Shown here: piece after piece, positions 63,956 to 64,000 of the stretch
How positions within the stretch are numbered: position 1 is the stretch's first letter
Layout of the letters: the number at the start of each line of letters is the position of its first letter
Made by a program: the position numbers and the translations under genes
Notes under the pieces: model-generated
Database searches by the model: none
Told to the model about the DNA's origin: nothing
Seen by the model: only the letters and a program-made list of their open reading frames with translations
Assembly (NCBI GenBank): GCA_017562135.1
Contig: QEYB01000047.1
Coordinates: 434,001 to 498,000 of the forward strand
DNA length: 64,000 nucleotides
Source: Dipylidium caninum
Lineage: Eukaryota > Platyhelminthes > Cestoda > Cyclophyllidea > Dipylidiidae
Direction: 5' to 3'

Positions 63956-64000
63956 GGAAGAAGATGAAGAAGAAGAAGAGAGAAGAAGAAGAAGAAGAAG
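63956..64000 (+). repeat. (GAA)n-rich tract at window end
   Basis: GAAGAAGAAGAAG-type repeat running into the window edge; partner of the TTC tract at 35779-35812 and longer than it. Confidence 0.8.

Larger units (their letters stand above)
57125..64000 (-). repeat. Right arm of giant inverted repeat (cut by window end)
   Basis: Reverse complement of 35778-42508, colinear throughout, 6876 bases visible against 6731 in the left arm. The match runs right to the last base of the window, so the arm continues outside. The inner edge at 57125 is abrupt: ctccacc pairs, and the next bases toward the loop do not. Differences include expanded microsatellites at 58558-58610 and 60685-60734, and a replaced segment of about 30 bases near 57948-57980 in this arm. 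Confidence 0.95.

Noticed and set aside
1..64000. CRISPR arrays, bacterial operons, rRNA or viral genes
   Set aside because: No direct-repeat/spacer pattern, no dense same-strand gene packing, and no conserved rRNA or viral motif was seen; the spliced Notch gene shows animal DNA.

Overview
The window is animal genomic DNA with spliced genes, short GT-AG introns and degenerate mariner transposons. The compact, divergent Notch gene and the moderate base composition make an invertebrate, most likely a flatworm (tapeworm-like), my best guess. That identification is an inference; no sequence marker here fixes the species.

Region 1 (1-16.1 kb, + strand) holds the 3' part of a Notch receptor gene. 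Eight exons (4250-16118) join with consistent splice phases into 1258 codons plus stop. They encode the last few EGF repeats, three LNR modules (the first atypical), the heterodimerisation (NOD/NODP) region, one transmembrane segment, a RAM-like basic/WWPP motif, an ankyrin domain and a Gln/His-rich tail. The 5' exons with most EGF repeats lie upstream of the window. One intron uses a GC donor.

Region 2 (16.1-34 kb) is AT-rich and gene-poor. It contains a small unidentified gene on the minus strand (18.1-18.5 kb), two decayed mariner elements in opposite orientation (26.1-27.1 kb minus, 28.3-29.4 kb plus), a 90-codon open frame directly beside the second mariner, and three scattered copies of a short motif.

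Region 3 (34-64 kb) is dominated by a very large imperfect inverted repeat. The left arm (about 35.78-42.51 kb) reappears in reverse complement at about 57.13-64.00 kb and is cut off by the window end, so the arm is at least 6.7 kb. The outer parts of the arms are GC-rich and full of microsatellites; the inner parts are AT-rich. The 14.6-kb loop between the arms carries one convincing gene on the minus strand: a 521-residue type I membrane protein with a signal peptide, a Cys-containing ectodomain, a Thr-rich stalk and a short tail, of no family I recognise. The arms differ by a few percent, mostly by transitions, and their simple-sequence tracts have evolved into different repeat units. This argues against a trivial assembly duplicate. 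I found no selected coding capacity in the arms.
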